This document shows positions 9,099-18,060 of a stretch of 64,000 bases of DNA, in pieces (the stretch's first letter is position 1; every line of letters begins with the position of its first letter). The position numbers and the translations under genes are program-made. The DNA comes from an uncultured Fibrobacter sp. (GTDB taxonomy: Bacteria; Fibrobacterota; Fibrobacteria; Fibrobacterales; Fibrobacteraceae): positions 1 to 64,000 of the forward strand of contig OMSO01000001.1 in the NCBI GenBank assembly GCA_900313675.1, given 5' to 3'. Below the pieces are notes generated by a model. That model saw only the letters and a list, made by a program, of their open reading frames with translations, did no database searches and was not told the origin of the DNA.

Positions 9099-12000
9099 TC
9101 AGCTATTTACGCCCATTTTCAGCAAATAACCGCCCTGGCTACCGCCGGTGGGGCCCAATTCCACCTTCCAGTCCGCCATGCGGATAATGTCGGGGTGGTG
9201 CTCGATGACAATCAGGGTGTCGCCACGGGCAGACAAACGGCGCAACAGGTTCCAGAGAATCTGGATATCCTTCAGGTGGAGCCCCGTAGTGGGTTCGTCC
9301 AGCAGGTACACCATCTCCCCCGCCGATTTCCGGGAAAGTTCCGCCGCAAGTTTCAACCGCTGGGACTCGCCACCCGAAAGAGTGGTGACCGGCTGGCCGA
9401 GCCTCAGGTAGCCGAGGCCCACGTCCCGCAGGCATTCCAGCTTGGGCAAGATTTTCGGCTGGTCCTTGAAGAACTCGCAGGCTTCGTCGATACGCAAGTC
9501 CAGAACGTCGGCGATGTTTTTGCCCTTGAAAGTAACAGTAAGGGTTTCCTGGTTGTAACGCTTGCCACCGCAGACTTCGCAGGTTTCCCAGATGTCCGAA
9601 AGGAAATGCATTTCCACCGAGATGGCGCCGCGACCTTCGCAGGCCTCGCAGCGGCCACGGGCCAAGTTGTAACTGAAACGGCCGTAGTCAAAGCCCTTCA
9701 CCTTGGCCTGTGGCAGTTTGGCGAATAGCCTGCGTATGTCGTCAAACACGCCCGTGTAGCTCGCGGGCGTGCTGCGAGGCGTTCCGGAGATTGGGCTCTG
9801 GTCCACCAGCAACACCTCGCCGCTTTGCTTCTTGCGGCCACGGGCCTGGAACTTCTTTTTTAGGGCCGGGAAAATTTCATCTACCACCATGGAGCTCTTG
9901 CCCGAGCCGGACACGCCACAGACCACGCTAATGGCGCCCTTCGGGAACTTGACAGACAAGTTCTTCAGGTTGTTTTTCTTGAGCCCCTTGAACTCGTAGA
10001 ACTCCGAATCTTCGGTAACGGGGCGAACCGCCATCTGGTTTGTCACGGGGATAGAGCCCGTAAGGTACTTGACAGTCTCGCTCCGGGGGAACTGTTGCAG
10101 GGCGTAGGGCTTGGAAAGTTGCTTTGGAGAGCCTTCCGCCACCACCTCACCACCAAATTCACCGGCCGCAGGACCCATATCGATAATGTGGTCCGCCGCC
10201 TGCATCATCTTCATGTCGTGTTCCACCACCACCAGGGTGTTTCCCAGGTCCCGCAGGCGGTACAGAGAATCCAGCAGCTTGGCGGTATCGCTTTCGTGGA
10301 GGCCTACCGTGGGTTCGTCCAAAACGTAGAGCACTCCTTCGAGGCCGCTACCGATCTGGCTTGCCAGGCGGATACGCTGGGACTCGCCACCGCTCAGGGT
10401 GTCGCCTGCACGGTCGAGCCCGATGTAGCCAAGACCCACACTGATGAGGAACTCCAGACGGCCGATGATTTCACGGAACAGGGGCTCCGCTACCGTCTTC
10501 TTGCTTTCGCCGTTCTTTTCGCCCTTGAAATTTACATGGGTGAACCAGTCCAGGGCCTCGGAAATACTCATGTGGTGGACATCCATGATATTCTTGCCCG
10601 CGATACGCACGGCAAGGTATTCGGGCTTGAGCCTTTCCCCATGGCAATCGGGGCAGACTTCGCCATCCTTGAAATGTCCAAGGCCAAGGCAGGTATCGCA
10701 GGCGCCCCAGTGGGTGTTGAAACTGAAATGCTTTGGGTTGAGGGCAGAATCCATGTACCAGCCGCAATCGGGGCAACCCGGCTTTTCGGAACAAGCGAGG
10801 CGTCCGCCCTTTTCGTCTTCTACATACAGGATTCCGTTACCGTCGCGATAACCCCGTTCAAAGGCCTCCACCAAGCGGGCACGGTTGGATTCCTTGACCA
10901 CCACGCAGTCCACCACGGCCAAAAGCTGGCGCTCCCGGGTAGGGATTTTCGGCAGCGGAAGTTCCACCAGTTTCTTGCCCAGGTAAGCCTTGCGGTATCC
11001 TTTTTCCGTCAAAATTTTAGACAACTTAATCACATCGTTGATTTCGAAGGGAGCAAGTACCGTCACCATCTTGTTCAGGTCACGGTCAAAGGCATACTGC
11101 ATCAGGTCTCCCGCGGAGTACGAATCCACAGGCTTCCCGCAATGCAAGCAATGCGGCGTGCCGACCCTCGCCCACAAAATGCGGAAATAGTCGTAAATCT
11201 CGGTGAGGGTCGCCACCGTACTCCGCGGACTCTTGCTGGCGCTTTTCTGGTCGATGGCGATAGCCGGGGCAAGTCCCGTGATGGAATCGATACTCCCGTG
11301 GTCGGGGCGGCCAAGGAATCGCCGGGCGTAAGTACTGAGGGTTTCTACAAAGCGACGCTGGCCTTCGCTAAAGAGGGTATGGAAAGCGAGGCTGGACTTG
11401 CCGGAGCCCGAAACTCCGGTGATTACCGTAAGCTTGTGCCGGGGAATAGTGACATCGATGTTTTTCAGGTTGTGCTTGCGGGCGCCGTGGACCTCCATAT
11501 CCAGGGAGTAGGCCTCCCCCGCCTTGAGGGACCTGTCGAACTGCTTGTTCTCCCCATGCTTTTTCGAAAGTACAGGCGCCAGGTATTTGCCGGTCTGGCT
11601 TTTCTTGTTCTTTGCAATCTGCTCCGGAGTGCCTACGGCCACGATGCGCCCGCCGCCTACACCCGCTTCGGGCCCGAGGTCGATAATCCAGTCGGCGCAC
11701 TTGATCACATCCAGATTGTGCTCGATGACCACCACGCTGTTCCCGAGACTCCGCAAGCGGTTCAGGCATTCCAAAAGCCTGCGGATATCTTCAAAGTGCA
11801 GCCCCGTAGTGGGTTCGTCCAGCAGGTAAAGGGTCTTGCCCGTGCCCGGGCGACGCAGTTCCGAGGCAATCTTGATGCGCTGGGCCTCGCCGCCGCTGAG
11901 GGTGGTAGAAGGCTGGCCAAGCGTCAGGTAACCCAGTCCAACTTCCTTGAGCAGGTTCAAGGGTTCTGCAATTTTTGGCAGGTCCTTGAAAAATTCCGCC

Positions 12001-14372
12001 GCATCGGCAATGCTCATTTCCAGGATCTCGGAAATATTCTTGCCCTTGAAATAGATTTCGCGGGTGGCATCGTTAAAACGCTTGCCGTCGCACACATCGC
12101 AGGTCACCTGGACGCTGGGCAAAATGTGCATGTCCACCACTTTTACGCCCGCCCCTTCGCAAGCGTCACAGCGACCGCCCTTCACGTTAAAGCTGAAACG
12201 GCTCTTGGTGTAGCCACGGACCTTGCTTTCGGGTAGGCTACCGAACAGGTCGCGGATATCGTCCCAAATTTTCGTGTAGGTCGCCGGATTGCTCCGGGGC
12301 GTGCGACCGATAGGCGTCTGGTCGATTTCAATCACCTTGTCGATGTTCTCGAGACCTTCCAGGTGGTCGAACTTGCCCACAGGCTCTTCGGAGTTGTAGA
12401 ACACCCGGGCAAGTTCACGACGCAGAATCTGGTTCACGAGAGTACTCTTGCCAGAGCCGGAAACGCCGGTAACTACGGTAAAGGCACCGTCCAGCGGGAT
12501 TTCCACGTCGATGTTCTTCAGGTTGTTTTCGGACGCGCCACAGATTTTCAGCTTGTGGGTATTCTTGTCTATCTTCTTGCGGTTTGCCGGAATCTCGATG
12601 GCCTTGCGACCGCTCAGGTAGGCGCCCGTAAGCGAAGACTTGTTCTTTTCCAGCTCCTCCACCGTGCCCGCCGCCAAAATCCGGCCACCCTCTACGCCAG
12701 CGCCGGGCCCCACGTCTATGACGCAGTCGGCGTGACGCATGGTGTCTTCATCGTGCTCCACGATGACCAGGCTGTTACCCTGGGCACGCAGGTGCTCCAG
12801 CATTTCCAGGAGCTTGTCGTTATCCCGCGGGTGGAGTCCGATACTGGGCTCGTCCAGAATGTAAAGCACCCCCTGGAGTCCAGCCCCTACGGCACTGGCC
12901 AGGCGGATTCGCTGGGCCTCGCCGCCACTCAGGGTAGAAGCCTTGCGGCTGATGTTCAGGTAGCCAAGGCCAACCGTCTTCAAGAAATTCAGGCGACCCC
13001 GGATTTCGCGGAAGATTTCCTTGCCTATCCGCAGTTCCTTTTCGGAAAGTTTTAGGCCATTGAAAAAGTCGGCGGACTTATCAACGGACCAATCCGTCAG
13101 TTCCGTGATATTGTGGCCATGAAACTCCACCGCATTCGCCATACGGTTGATGCGGGTGCCCCCGCACTCGGGACAGACTCCGATCTTCATGAACTTGCGG
13201 AAATGGAAAATATGCCACATATCCCACAGTTCCTGCATCACGGAGACCACACCGCTTTCGTTACCGCTGGGAGGGCCGTACAAGAAGGCGTGACGCTGCT
13301 TTTCGGTCAGTTTTTTCCAGGGAGTATCCAGGGAGCAGTGCATCTCGTTGGCGATGGTCCGCAAGTTCCGCCAGCCAAAATCAGAAAAGATAATCGTGCC
13401 CGTGTCCTTCTTTTGGCAAGCAAAACAGCCCTGCTTGATAGAAAGGTTCGGGTCGGGCACTACCAGGTTCAGGTCGAACTCGCAACTTTCCCCCATGCCC
13501 TTGCAGGCGGGGCAGCGACCTTTCGGGTCATTAAAGCTGAAGAACCGGGGTTCCAGTTCCGGAATGGAAATTCCGCACTTGGGGCAGGCAAGCTCCGTAC
13601 CCTGCAGGCGGTATTCTTCCTTCGCATTTCCTGCGCCATCCTTGCCCTCGCCCGCCGACAACAAGAAGCTCACCAGCTTCCCGTCTGTCAGCTTCAGCGC
13701 CCCTTCCAGAGCCTCCCGCAGGCGGCTCATATTCTTGCGTTCCAGAGTCATGCGGTCGATGACCGCCTCGATGGTGTGCTTCTCGTAACGCACCAGGGCG
13801 GGCACATCCTCGATCCTGTAGATTTCGCCATCCACCCGGGCGCGCACAAAACCGTCTTCCTTGAGTTCGGCCAGTTCCTTGCGGTATTCGCCCTTGCGTT
13901 CCTGAACGATGGGGGCCATAACCGTAATCTGCTTGCCCTCGTCACCTACATACAAATTATCTACAATCTGGTCCACGGTCTGAGCCTTGATGACCCGACC
14001 GCACTTGGGGCAGTGGGGCACGCCCAGTCGGGCAAAAAGCAGGCGGTAATGGTCCAGAATCTCCACCACCGTACCCACGGTACTGCGGGGGTTGCGGTTC
14101 ACCGTTTTCTGGTCGATGGAAATCGTAGGCGAAATGCCCCGCACACTTTCTACCTCGGGGTGTTTCATGCGACCGATGAACTGGCGGGCATAAGCGGAGA
14201 GCGACTCCACGAAACGCCTCTGCCCTTCCTGGAACACCGTATCAAAAGCGAGGCTGGACTTGCCCGAACCCGAAACGCCGGTCACCACCACGATGGAATC
14301 GCGGGGAATTTTCAAATCTACATGTTGCAGGTTGTGTTCGTGGGCGTCGCGGATATCAATAAACTTGGTCAT
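9099..14372 (-). CDS. uvrA: Tandem-duplicated UvrA (excinuclease ABC subunit A, double-length)
   Basis: 1757 residues, nearly twice the usual ~940. Two complete UvrA units are fused head to tail. The first (~1-920) opens with [14 protein letters not shown] and has [13 protein letters not shown], a second Walker A ([13 protein letters not shown]) and signature. The second starts near residue 930 ([15 protein letters not shown]) and repeats [38 protein letters not shown] and [13 protein letters not shown]. All four ATPase sites therefore have Walker A and signature motifs. Zinc-finger pairs CxxC are present in both halves. UvrA normally acts as a homodimer in nucleotide-excision repair; here one chain could supply both protomers. 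A TATATT box ends about 10 bases before the ATG, suggesting a very short or absent leader. Confidence 0.95.
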   Translation of the reverse strand: MTKFIDIRDAHEHNLQHVDLKIPRDSIVVVTGVSGSGKSSLAFDTVFQEGQRRFVESLSAYARQFIGRMKHPEVESVRGISPTISIDQKTVNRNPRSTVGTVVEILDHYRLLFARLGVPHCPKCGRVIKAQTVDQIVDNLYVGDEGKQITVMAPIVQERKGEYRKELAELKEDGFVRARVDGEIYRIEDVPALVRYEKHTIEAVIDRMTLERKNMSRLREALEGALKLTDGKLVSFLLSAGEGKDGAGNAKEEYRLQGTELACPKCGISIPELEPRFFSFNDPKGRCPACKGMGESCEFDLNLVVPDPNLSIKQGCFACQKKDTGTIIFSDFGWRNLRTIANEMHCSLDTPWKKLTEKQRHAFLYGPPSGNESGVVSVMQELWDMWHIFHFRKFMKIGVCPECGGTRINRMANAVEFHGHNITELTDWSVDKSADFFNGLKLSEKELRIGKEIFREIRGRLNFLKTVGLGYLNISRKASTLSGGEAQRIRLASAVGAGLQGVLYILDEPSIGLHPRDNDKLLEMLEHLRAQGNSLVIVEHDEDTMRHADCVIDVGPGAGVEGGRILAAGTVEELEKNKSSLTGAYLSGRKAIEIPANRKKIDKNTHKLKICGASENNLKNIDVEIPLDGAFTVVTGVSGSGKSTLVNQILRRELARVFYNSEEPVGKFDHLEGLENIDKVIEIDQTPIGRTPRSNPATYTKIWDDIRDLFGSLPESKVRGYTKSRFSFNVKGGRCDACEGAGVKVVDMHILPSVQVTCDVCDGKRFNDATREIYFKGKNISEILEMSIADAAEFFKDLPKIAEPLNLLKEVGLGYLTLGQPSTTLSGGEAQRIKIASELRRPGTGKTLYLLDEPTTGLHFEDIRRLLECLNRLRSLGNSVVVIEHNLDVIKCADWIIDLGPEAGVGGGRIVAVGTPEQIAKNKKSQTGKYLAPVLSKKHGENKQFDRSLKAGEAYSLDMEVHGARKHNLKNIDVTIPRHKLTVITGVSGSGKSSLAFHTLFSEGQRRFVETLSTYARRFLGRPDHGSIDSITGLAPAIAIDQKSASKSPRSTVATLTEIYDYFRILWARVGTPHCLHCGKPVDSYSAGDLMQYAFDRDLNKMVTVLAPFEINDVIKLSKILTEKGYRKAYLGKKLVELPLPKIPTRERQLLAVVDCVVVKESNRARLVEAFERGYRDGNGILYVEDEKGGRLACSEKPGCPDCGWYMDSALNPKHFSFNTHWGACDTCLGLGHFKDGEVCPDCHGERLKPEYLAVRIAGKNIMDVHHMSISEALDWFTHVNFKGEKNGESKKTVAEPLFREIIGRLEFLISVGLGYIGLDRAGDTLSGGESQRIRLASQIGSGLEGVLYVLDEPTVGLHESDTAKLLDSLYRLRDLGNTLVVVEHDMKMMQAADHIIDMGPAAGEFGGEVVAEGSPKQLSKPYALQQFPRSETVKYLTGSIPVTNQMAVRPVTEDSEFYEFKGLKKNNLKNLSVKFPKGAISVVCGVSGSGKSSMVVDEIFPALKKKFQARGRKKQSGEVLLVDQSPISGTPRSTPASYTGVFDDIRRLFAKLPQAKVKGFDYGRFSYNLARGRCEACEGRGAISVEMHFLSDIWETCEVCGGKRYNQETLTVTFKGKNIADVLDLRIDEACEFFKDQPKILPKLECLRDVGLGYLRLGQPVTTLSGGESQRLKLAAELSRKSAGEMVYLLDEPTTGLHLKDIQILWNLLRRLSARGDTLIVIEHHPDIIRMADWKVELGPTGGSQGGYLLKMGVNS

Positions 14373-14515
14373 ACGAGAAATATAGAAAAACAGCTTTCGT
14401 TCACCACAAAGATAGTGAACATCTGAACACGATTCAAGGTATTCTGCCGGTCAAGACCATACTTTTCGGCAGAAACCAAAAAAAACGCCACGGAGCCGAA
14501 CCAAGGCGGGGCCCC

Positions 14516-14574
14516 TATGCAACTATTGTTGACACTTTGTAAAATCTTGTCCATTTTGTCAACAGTTGTTTGCC
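14516..14574. repeat. Island-edge inverted-repeat element (19-bp tatgcaactattgttgaca copy)
   Basis: A 19-bp sequence at 14516-14534 recurs exactly at 18001-18019 and 27211-27229. GTTGACA here is answered by TGTCAAC 22 bases later, then CAACAGTTGTTTGCC, which recurs near 45729 and 48326. It lies at the boundary between the core uvrA gene and the accessory island. Confidence 0.6.
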
Positions 14575-14648
14575 ATTTTCGACGTTCTTTCGTTTTTCAG
14601 CATTCCCCTTTATATATTTCGCCCTTTGAATCTATCTACAAGGCGTTC

Positions 14649-15140
14649 ATGATTATCAAGAGCAAGCAAAAGATGGAAGAATCGAAGGAATTCCTGGCCC
14701 TGAGCAAAGACGAGAAGGAATACAGGCGGTACGAACTCCCCGAGACAATCTCCATCTGGATATGCGATTTCGACATGCCTGAATTCTGCAAGGACTACAT
14801 AGACGAATGGTCCATTTACAGTAGAAATTCGCTGCGAAACGGGATCCGGGAAAACATTTTCCCGAAAAATAAGTATATTATGGTAAGTCTTCCAAATTTT
14901 AACAAGACTCCACAGGAAGTCGAGTCGCCCACGGACGTCTGGCTCTACCTGCTGAAACACGCCGGGACCGGAGAAGAACTCCCCAACTTCGGAAGCAGCA
15001 TCGTCGACGAGGCTCTGGAGCGAATCCGTATCGACAATTTGGACGACGCAATGCTTGCCCGCAACTACTCCGACGACGAAATCTCGCTCATTTCTGGCCT
15101 ATCCAAAGAAGAAATCGCCAAGAGGCGCTCCTCCCGCTAA
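14649..15140 (+). pseudogene. 5'-truncated Rpn-type (PD-(D/E)XK) nuclease/transposase remnant
   Basis: 163 codons from the chosen ATG. The sequence resembles only the C-terminal half of Rpn-family proteins: an ISIWICDFDMPEF strand, YIDEWSIYSR, a hydrophobic IMVSLPNF segment, and the terminal SDDEISLISGLSKEEI helix pair. The same ending type is seen in the intact Rpn gene at 49192-50118 (NEEIATYSGLSVEDV). The N-terminal catalytic PD-(D/E)XK core is absent, so it is most likely a remnant. An in-frame extension upstream to 14517 exists but overlaps the inverted-repeat element and is unlikely to be coding. Confidence 0.6.
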
Positions 15141-15143
15141 TCA

Positions 15144-15182
15144 CGGGCGTTCCCTGCCGCAAGTGGCTGGAGGCCTAACGCG
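15144..15182 (+). repeat. Module-boundary repeat R1 (short derivative)
   Basis: Starts GGGCGTTCCCTGC and ends CTAACGCGG like the longer copies, but the central hairpins are missing. It follows the stop of the truncated Rpn gene by 3 bases. A similar shortened internal stretch (gccgcaagtagctgg) occurs at 27470-27484. Confidence 0.6.
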
Positions 15183-15216
15183 GACGTAAAATGATCATCT
15201 TTATTCGTTCAACCTA

Positions 15217-15245
15217 TTGACATTGGGCTTATAATTAAGTATATA
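15217..15245 (+). promoter_or_regulatory. Consensus sigma-70-type promoter for the small RNA
   Basis: TTGACA at 15217-15222, 17-bp spacer, TATATA at 15240-15245. The predicted transcript start is near 15252, directly before the hairpin unit and terminator. Confidence 0.75.
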
Positions 15246-15251
15246 CTTATT

Positions 15252-15306
15252 GGGCTGGTCGAAAGACCCAGGTCCATCTCTGGCGAGGAAGTTCCTCGCT
15301 TTTTTT
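15252..15306 (+). ncRNA. Candidate ~55-nt small RNA
   Basis: Between a consensus promoter and a textbook terminator there is no reading frame. The predicted RNA starts with GGGCTGGTC GAAA GACCC, a GNRA-loop hairpin (GGTC 15257-15260, GACC 15265-15268), has a short single-stranded stretch (AGGTCCATCTCT) and ends in GCGAGG-AAGTT-CCTCGC (15283-15299) followed by seven T. The family is not recognised. It could be a trans-acting sRNA, an RNA antitoxin or a decoy. Existence is inferred from promoter plus terminator only. Confidence 0.55.
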
Positions 15307-15407
15307 GTGGAGAGTGTCTTGAATTAACAAGCCTCCCACTCAGTTATTTTCAAGCAGAAAAATACAAAAACACCATGCCGCAAAGTGGCAACTACACCCC
15401 ATAACGG

Positions 15408-16727
15408 CTACAAAAACATCGCCATGAACTGTGGCAGGCTCACCTTGTTGCCGTCCACGCCCACATTCCCGTCGATAAGCTTTATCGCGAGCGTCGGACT
15501 GTACCTTTTTATAAATTCGTTCATCGATGTAGTCAGTCCGTTTCTCGACTTGACCTCCACAGGGACAACTTCGCCGGAACGTTCAAATACGAATTCTATT
15601 TCTTGCGTATTCTCGCCGTTCTTGTAATAATTCAGCGCAAGGCCGCGCTTGTGCAGAATGTCGAAAATCAGGTTTTCGTAAATGCCGCCCTTGGCGTGCC
15701 CCTTCAACTCCTTACGCAAAAGAGCCGACTGCGTCTCGAAACCGAACTGATGAGTCGCAAGGCCTATATCGGTAACGTAAACCTTGAAGTTTTCCGGCTG
15801 CTCATAAGCCTTGAGCGGCATCTCGGGCAGGCTCACGTTGTGTACCCGCTTGATCAAGCCCGCATCGACCAGCCAATCCAAAGCGTTGCCGTACTTTTTA
15901 GCGTTACCGTTTTTCTCGACAGTCTTGTACTGGAACTTTGAATATTCCTTGGCCAGCTGACGTGGAATCGAGTAGTAGCAGGCACGGATCTTGGGCCTCT
16001 CCGTGTTGGTCGCGTAATGCTGGATATCGTCCTCGTAGGCCTTGAAAATTTTCTGCTGCACCTTGAACGCTTCCTGGAAGTTCGATGTTTCAACGAAGGC
16101 GTTCACCACGGCAGGCATGCCGCCCACCACCAGGTATTCGCGGAGCTTGCTCTGGTACAAATCCTTTACACTGTCGGGCAGGGCCTTTTTTTGCTCGTAA
16201 TATTCCTTCAGGTTTTCGATGGCGCTCTCACTCACGCCGGTCGCCCAGAGGAATTCCTCGAAGTCAAGGGAGTGCATTTCGACTTCGCGCTCGTAACCGA
16301 CAGGGATAGAAATCTCGTTCGCATTCTCCTGGTTCAGTTTGTTGTAATGCAGCCCAAGCAATGACCCGGATGCGATAATGTCGTATTTGTCGTCCATGGC
16401 AAGAAACTTGAGGGCCGTCCGCGCCTTGCTGCAGGCCTGGATTTCGTCGATAAAGATGAGCGTGTCGCCCTCGATGAACTTGACATTCTTGACGAGTAAC
16501 GATATGCGCTTGTATATCTCGGTGGGCTCGAGCTCCCCTTCAAAAATCTGCTTGTATTCGGGGTTCTTGAATAAATTCAGATAGATATAGCTTTTGTAGT
16601 TTTCGTGGCCAAAGACATCTACAATGAAAGTCTTGCCGACCTGGCGAGCCCCGTTTACGAGCAGACATTCCCTTTTTTTGGTGTTTTTCCACTGTTTTAG
16701 GGCTTCCGTGAACTTCCGCTTCAGCAT
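15408..16727 (-). CDS. AAA ATPase with DUF4143 C-terminal domain
   Basis: 439 residues, normal for the family. Walker A LVNGARQVGKTFIVDVFG (~22-39), Walker B TLIFIDEIQACSKA (~88-101), sensor region ASGSLLGLHY. The C-terminal domain (~200-410) is DUF4143, ending in a PD-(D/E)XK-like EIEFVFERSGEVVPVEVKSR (D/E...E-x-K). These proteins are common in Bacteroidota/Fibrobacterota and in accessory regions; their cellular role is not known. A TTGTCA-N17-TATATT promoter with three phased repeats lies upstream. Confidence 0.9.
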   Translation of the reverse strand: MLKRKFTEALKQWKNTKKRECLLVNGARQVGKTFIVDVFGHENYKSYIYLNLFKNPEYKQIFEGELEPTEIYKRISLLVKNVKFIEGDTLIFIDEIQACSKARTALKFLAMDDKYDIIASGSLLGLHYNKLNQENANEISIPVGYEREVEMHSLDFEEFLWATGVSESAIENLKEYYEQKKALPDSVKDLYQSKLREYLVVGGMPAVVNAFVETSNFQEAFKVQQKIFKAYEDDIQHYATNTERPKIRACYYSIPRQLAKEYSKFQYKTVEKNGNAKKYGNALDWLVDAGLIKRVHNVSLPEMPLKAYEQPENFKVYVTDIGLATHQFGFETQSALLRKELKGHAKGGIYENLIFDILHKRGLALNYYKNGENTQEIEFVFERSGEVVPVEVKSRNGLTTSMNEFIKRYSPTLAIKLIDGNVGVDGNKVSLPQFMAMFL

Positions 16728-16743
16728 GTTTCAACCTCATTTA

Positions 16744-16824
16744 GCCACAAATTCGACAATCCCAATATATAAAAATGCCACGAATTTGACAATCTTTTTC
16801 TAGAAATTGCCACGAATTTGACAT
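16744..16824 (-). promoter_or_regulatory. Promoter with three phased 16-bp direct repeats
   Basis: The unit TTGTCAAATTCGTGGC (as read on the minus strand) occurs at 16744-16760 (two changes), 16777-16793 and 16809-16824, spaced 33 and 32 bp, about three helical turns. The central copy contains the -35 box (TTGTCA, 16787-16792) of a promoter whose -10 is TATATT (16764-16769), spacer 17. The pattern suggests an operator for repression of the AAA/DUF4143 gene. Confidence 0.6.
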
Positions 16825-16900
16825 TATCCCCACCTTTTCGTCGAAATTTCGCTAAAAACGGCAATGCAGAGTATTCCCTGCCGTTTATTTCGCCAAGCAT

Positions 16901-17311
16901 TTAAAGCTTCCGGCTTTTATTTTCACGGAAAAACATCAAATAGGATGTCCCGAGAGCATCGGCCAACTTCTTTGACATGAGCATAGAAATGGGCCTGGCA
17001 CCCCGCTCAAGTGAATTGTAGTTCTGCTTCGCGAGACCGACCTTTTGTGCCAACTGCGCCTGCGTAAGACCAGCATTCACGCGCATTATTTTCAACGCCT
17101 TGGCAGGATCAATCCTTTTTTTGGCCTTCTTGTACCAGTCCATCCCTTCCACCGGCTCAAGGACATCGTCGTCCTCGTCGATACGGACGGAATCGGGGAA
17201 CAGTGCATCCAAAAAGGCAATGACAGGTTTCGGGATATTCTTGCCCGAGACCTTGAACGACACCGGTTCATCAGTGATCTGCATAGGGGGCGCTTCCACG
17301 ACAGCCTGCAT
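16901..17311 (-). CDS. XRE-family antitoxin (HigA-like)
   Basis: 136 residues. The C-terminal ~65 residues are a Cro/CI helix-turn-helix: LKIMRVNAGLTQAQLAQKVG, then KQNYNSLERGARPISM. The N-terminal half is an acidic extension that probably contacts the toxin. The start (ATG 17309-17311) lies inside the toxin gene, giving a 41-bp overlap and translational coupling. Toxin-first order is the HigBA arrangement. Expected to repress the toxin promoter at 17551-17579. Confidence 0.85.
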   Translation of the reverse strand: MQAVVEAPPMQITDEPVSFKVSGKNIPKPVIAFLDALFPDSVRIDEDDDVLEPVEGMDWYKKAKKRIDPAKALKIMRVNAGLTQAQLAQKVGLAKQNYNSLERGARPISMLMSKKLADALGTSYLMFFRENKSRKL

Positions 17312-17546
17312 ATGTAACCTCCACCGTTATACCTTTTTCCGTTTCAATCCAACATGCCACCCATTTGTGGGAAAGATGGCAATGATGAGTTGATGTTCCT
17401 GCCAATATTCCATAATTTGGCCAATTTGTTCTGACGGGGCCGTTCATCCGTATATCGTCAACAAGCAACGCAAGTTTTTCTTGCTGCGTTTTTGGCATTG
17501 CAGAAACAGCCCGAGAGACTCTTCTTGACATGAAAACACTGTACAT
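17271..17546 (-). CDS. RelE/HigB-like toxin
   Basis: 91 residues from the first ATG; a second ATG 15 bases on (MSRRVSRAVSAM) fits better because the predicted transcript start nearly coincides with the first. Motifs WPNYGILAGTSTHHCHLSHK and ending ITVEVTYAGCRGSAPY match HigB-type mRNA interferases that cleave translated mRNA at the ribosome. Conserved His/Lys/Tyr residues at the C-terminus are present, so it appears intact. Confidence 0.82.
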   Translation of the reverse strand: MYSVFMSRRVSRAVSAMPKTQQEKLALLVDDIRMNGPVRTNWPNYGILAGTSTHHCHLSHKWVACWIETEKGITVEVTYAGCRGSAPYADH

Positions 17547-17550
17547 AATA

Positions 17551-17579
17551 AATATATATTACTTTTTATTACTTGTCAA
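17551..17579 (-). promoter_or_regulatory. Promoter of the HigBA-like pair
   Basis: On the minus strand TTGACA (17574-17579), 17-bp spacer, TATATT (17551-17556). The start would fall at or just after the first ATG, so the mRNA is leaderless or nearly so. Confidence 0.7.
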
Positions 17580-17673
17580 CAAGTGCATAAAAAAAGTGGA
17601 GTGTCGAACAGCCTTTGAATAATTTTTCCCAAGCTGCGCAATAAGATATGAAGAAGCGACATAGACACATTTA

Positions 17674-17703
17674 CAAAAAAACTTGCTCCGGAATCGAGCA
17701 AGT
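17674..17703 (-). terminator. Rho-independent terminator of the short unit at 17.7-17.9 kb
   Basis: On the minus strand ACTTGCTC (17696-17703) pairs with GAGCAAGT (17681-17688), followed by a run of seven T (17674-17680). Stem is perfect over 8 bp. Confidence 0.8.
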
Positions 17704-17733
17704 CAATAATACGGTAACTGGAAAATTCATTCA

Positions 17734-17943
17734 TCATTTGGCAAATAACTTATTGATTCGTTTTATTTCAGCTGTTTTGTTCTTGGATTTCCATGAAACC
17801 CACTTGGACTTCTTGCCAGACCGAATCAATGCGTCTAGCAAGGAGTCAGCCACCTTCTGACTCCTTATCGAAAAATCCTTTGAAATGCTAGCCGTTGACA
17901 CGCTACACCTCGGCGCAGGGACGCCTTTTACACATTTGTTCAC
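17734..17943 (-). CDS. Small basic hypothetical protein or regulatory RNA
   Basis: A self-contained unit with consensus promoter (17949-17977) and terminator. The frame starting at GTG 17943 gives 69 residues, but a better ribosome-binding site (AAGGAG, 17861-17866) precedes GTG at 17851-17853 by 7 bases, giving 39 residues (V/M-ADSLLDALIRSG...). That AAGGAG is inside a perfect 9-bp hairpin (17840-17848 with 17858-17866), which would hide it. The protein is Lys-rich at its C-terminus; no family recognised. It could be a toxin-like peptide under structural control, or the RNA itself may be the product. Confidence 0.4.
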   Translation of the reverse strand: MNKCVKGVPAPRCSVSTASISKDFSIRSQKVADSLLDALIRSGKKSKWVSWKSKNKTAEIKRINKLFAK

Positions 17944-17948
17944 CATCA

Positions 17949-17977
17949 AATATACACAAACGCGGGGCGGTTGTCAA
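17949..17977 (-). promoter_or_regulatory. Consensus promoter of the short unit
   Basis: TTGACA (17972-17977), 17-bp spacer, TATATT (17949-17954) on the minus strand. Bases after the -10 (gatggtgaacaaatgtgta) recur after the -10 of the AbiE operon (21121-21145) and, less well, at 22785-22805. Confidence 0.75.
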
Positions 17978-17982
17978 TAGCC

Positions 17983-18019
17983 GCGGCAAAAAAAGTCAAT
18001 TATGCAACTATTGTTGACA
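17983..18019. repeat. 37-bp exact repeat, copy 1
   Basis: Identical over 37 bp to 27193-27229. It begins GCGGCAAAAAAAGTC and contains CAAC-TATT-GTTG, an inverted half-site. Copy 1 abuts the promoter of the short unit; copy 2 lies between the KTSC gene and repeat R5. The last 19 bp also occur at 14516-14534. Confidence 0.75.
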
Positions 18020-18060
18020 TCGAGAAATCAGGGGCGGGCTCCGCGGCACGAAGCCGAGGC

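Noticed and set aside
10095-14426. Long open frames (713, 230 and 437 codons) opposite uvrA
   Set aside because: All lie within the double UvrA gene and result from its GC-rich third positions; they have no recognisable domain.
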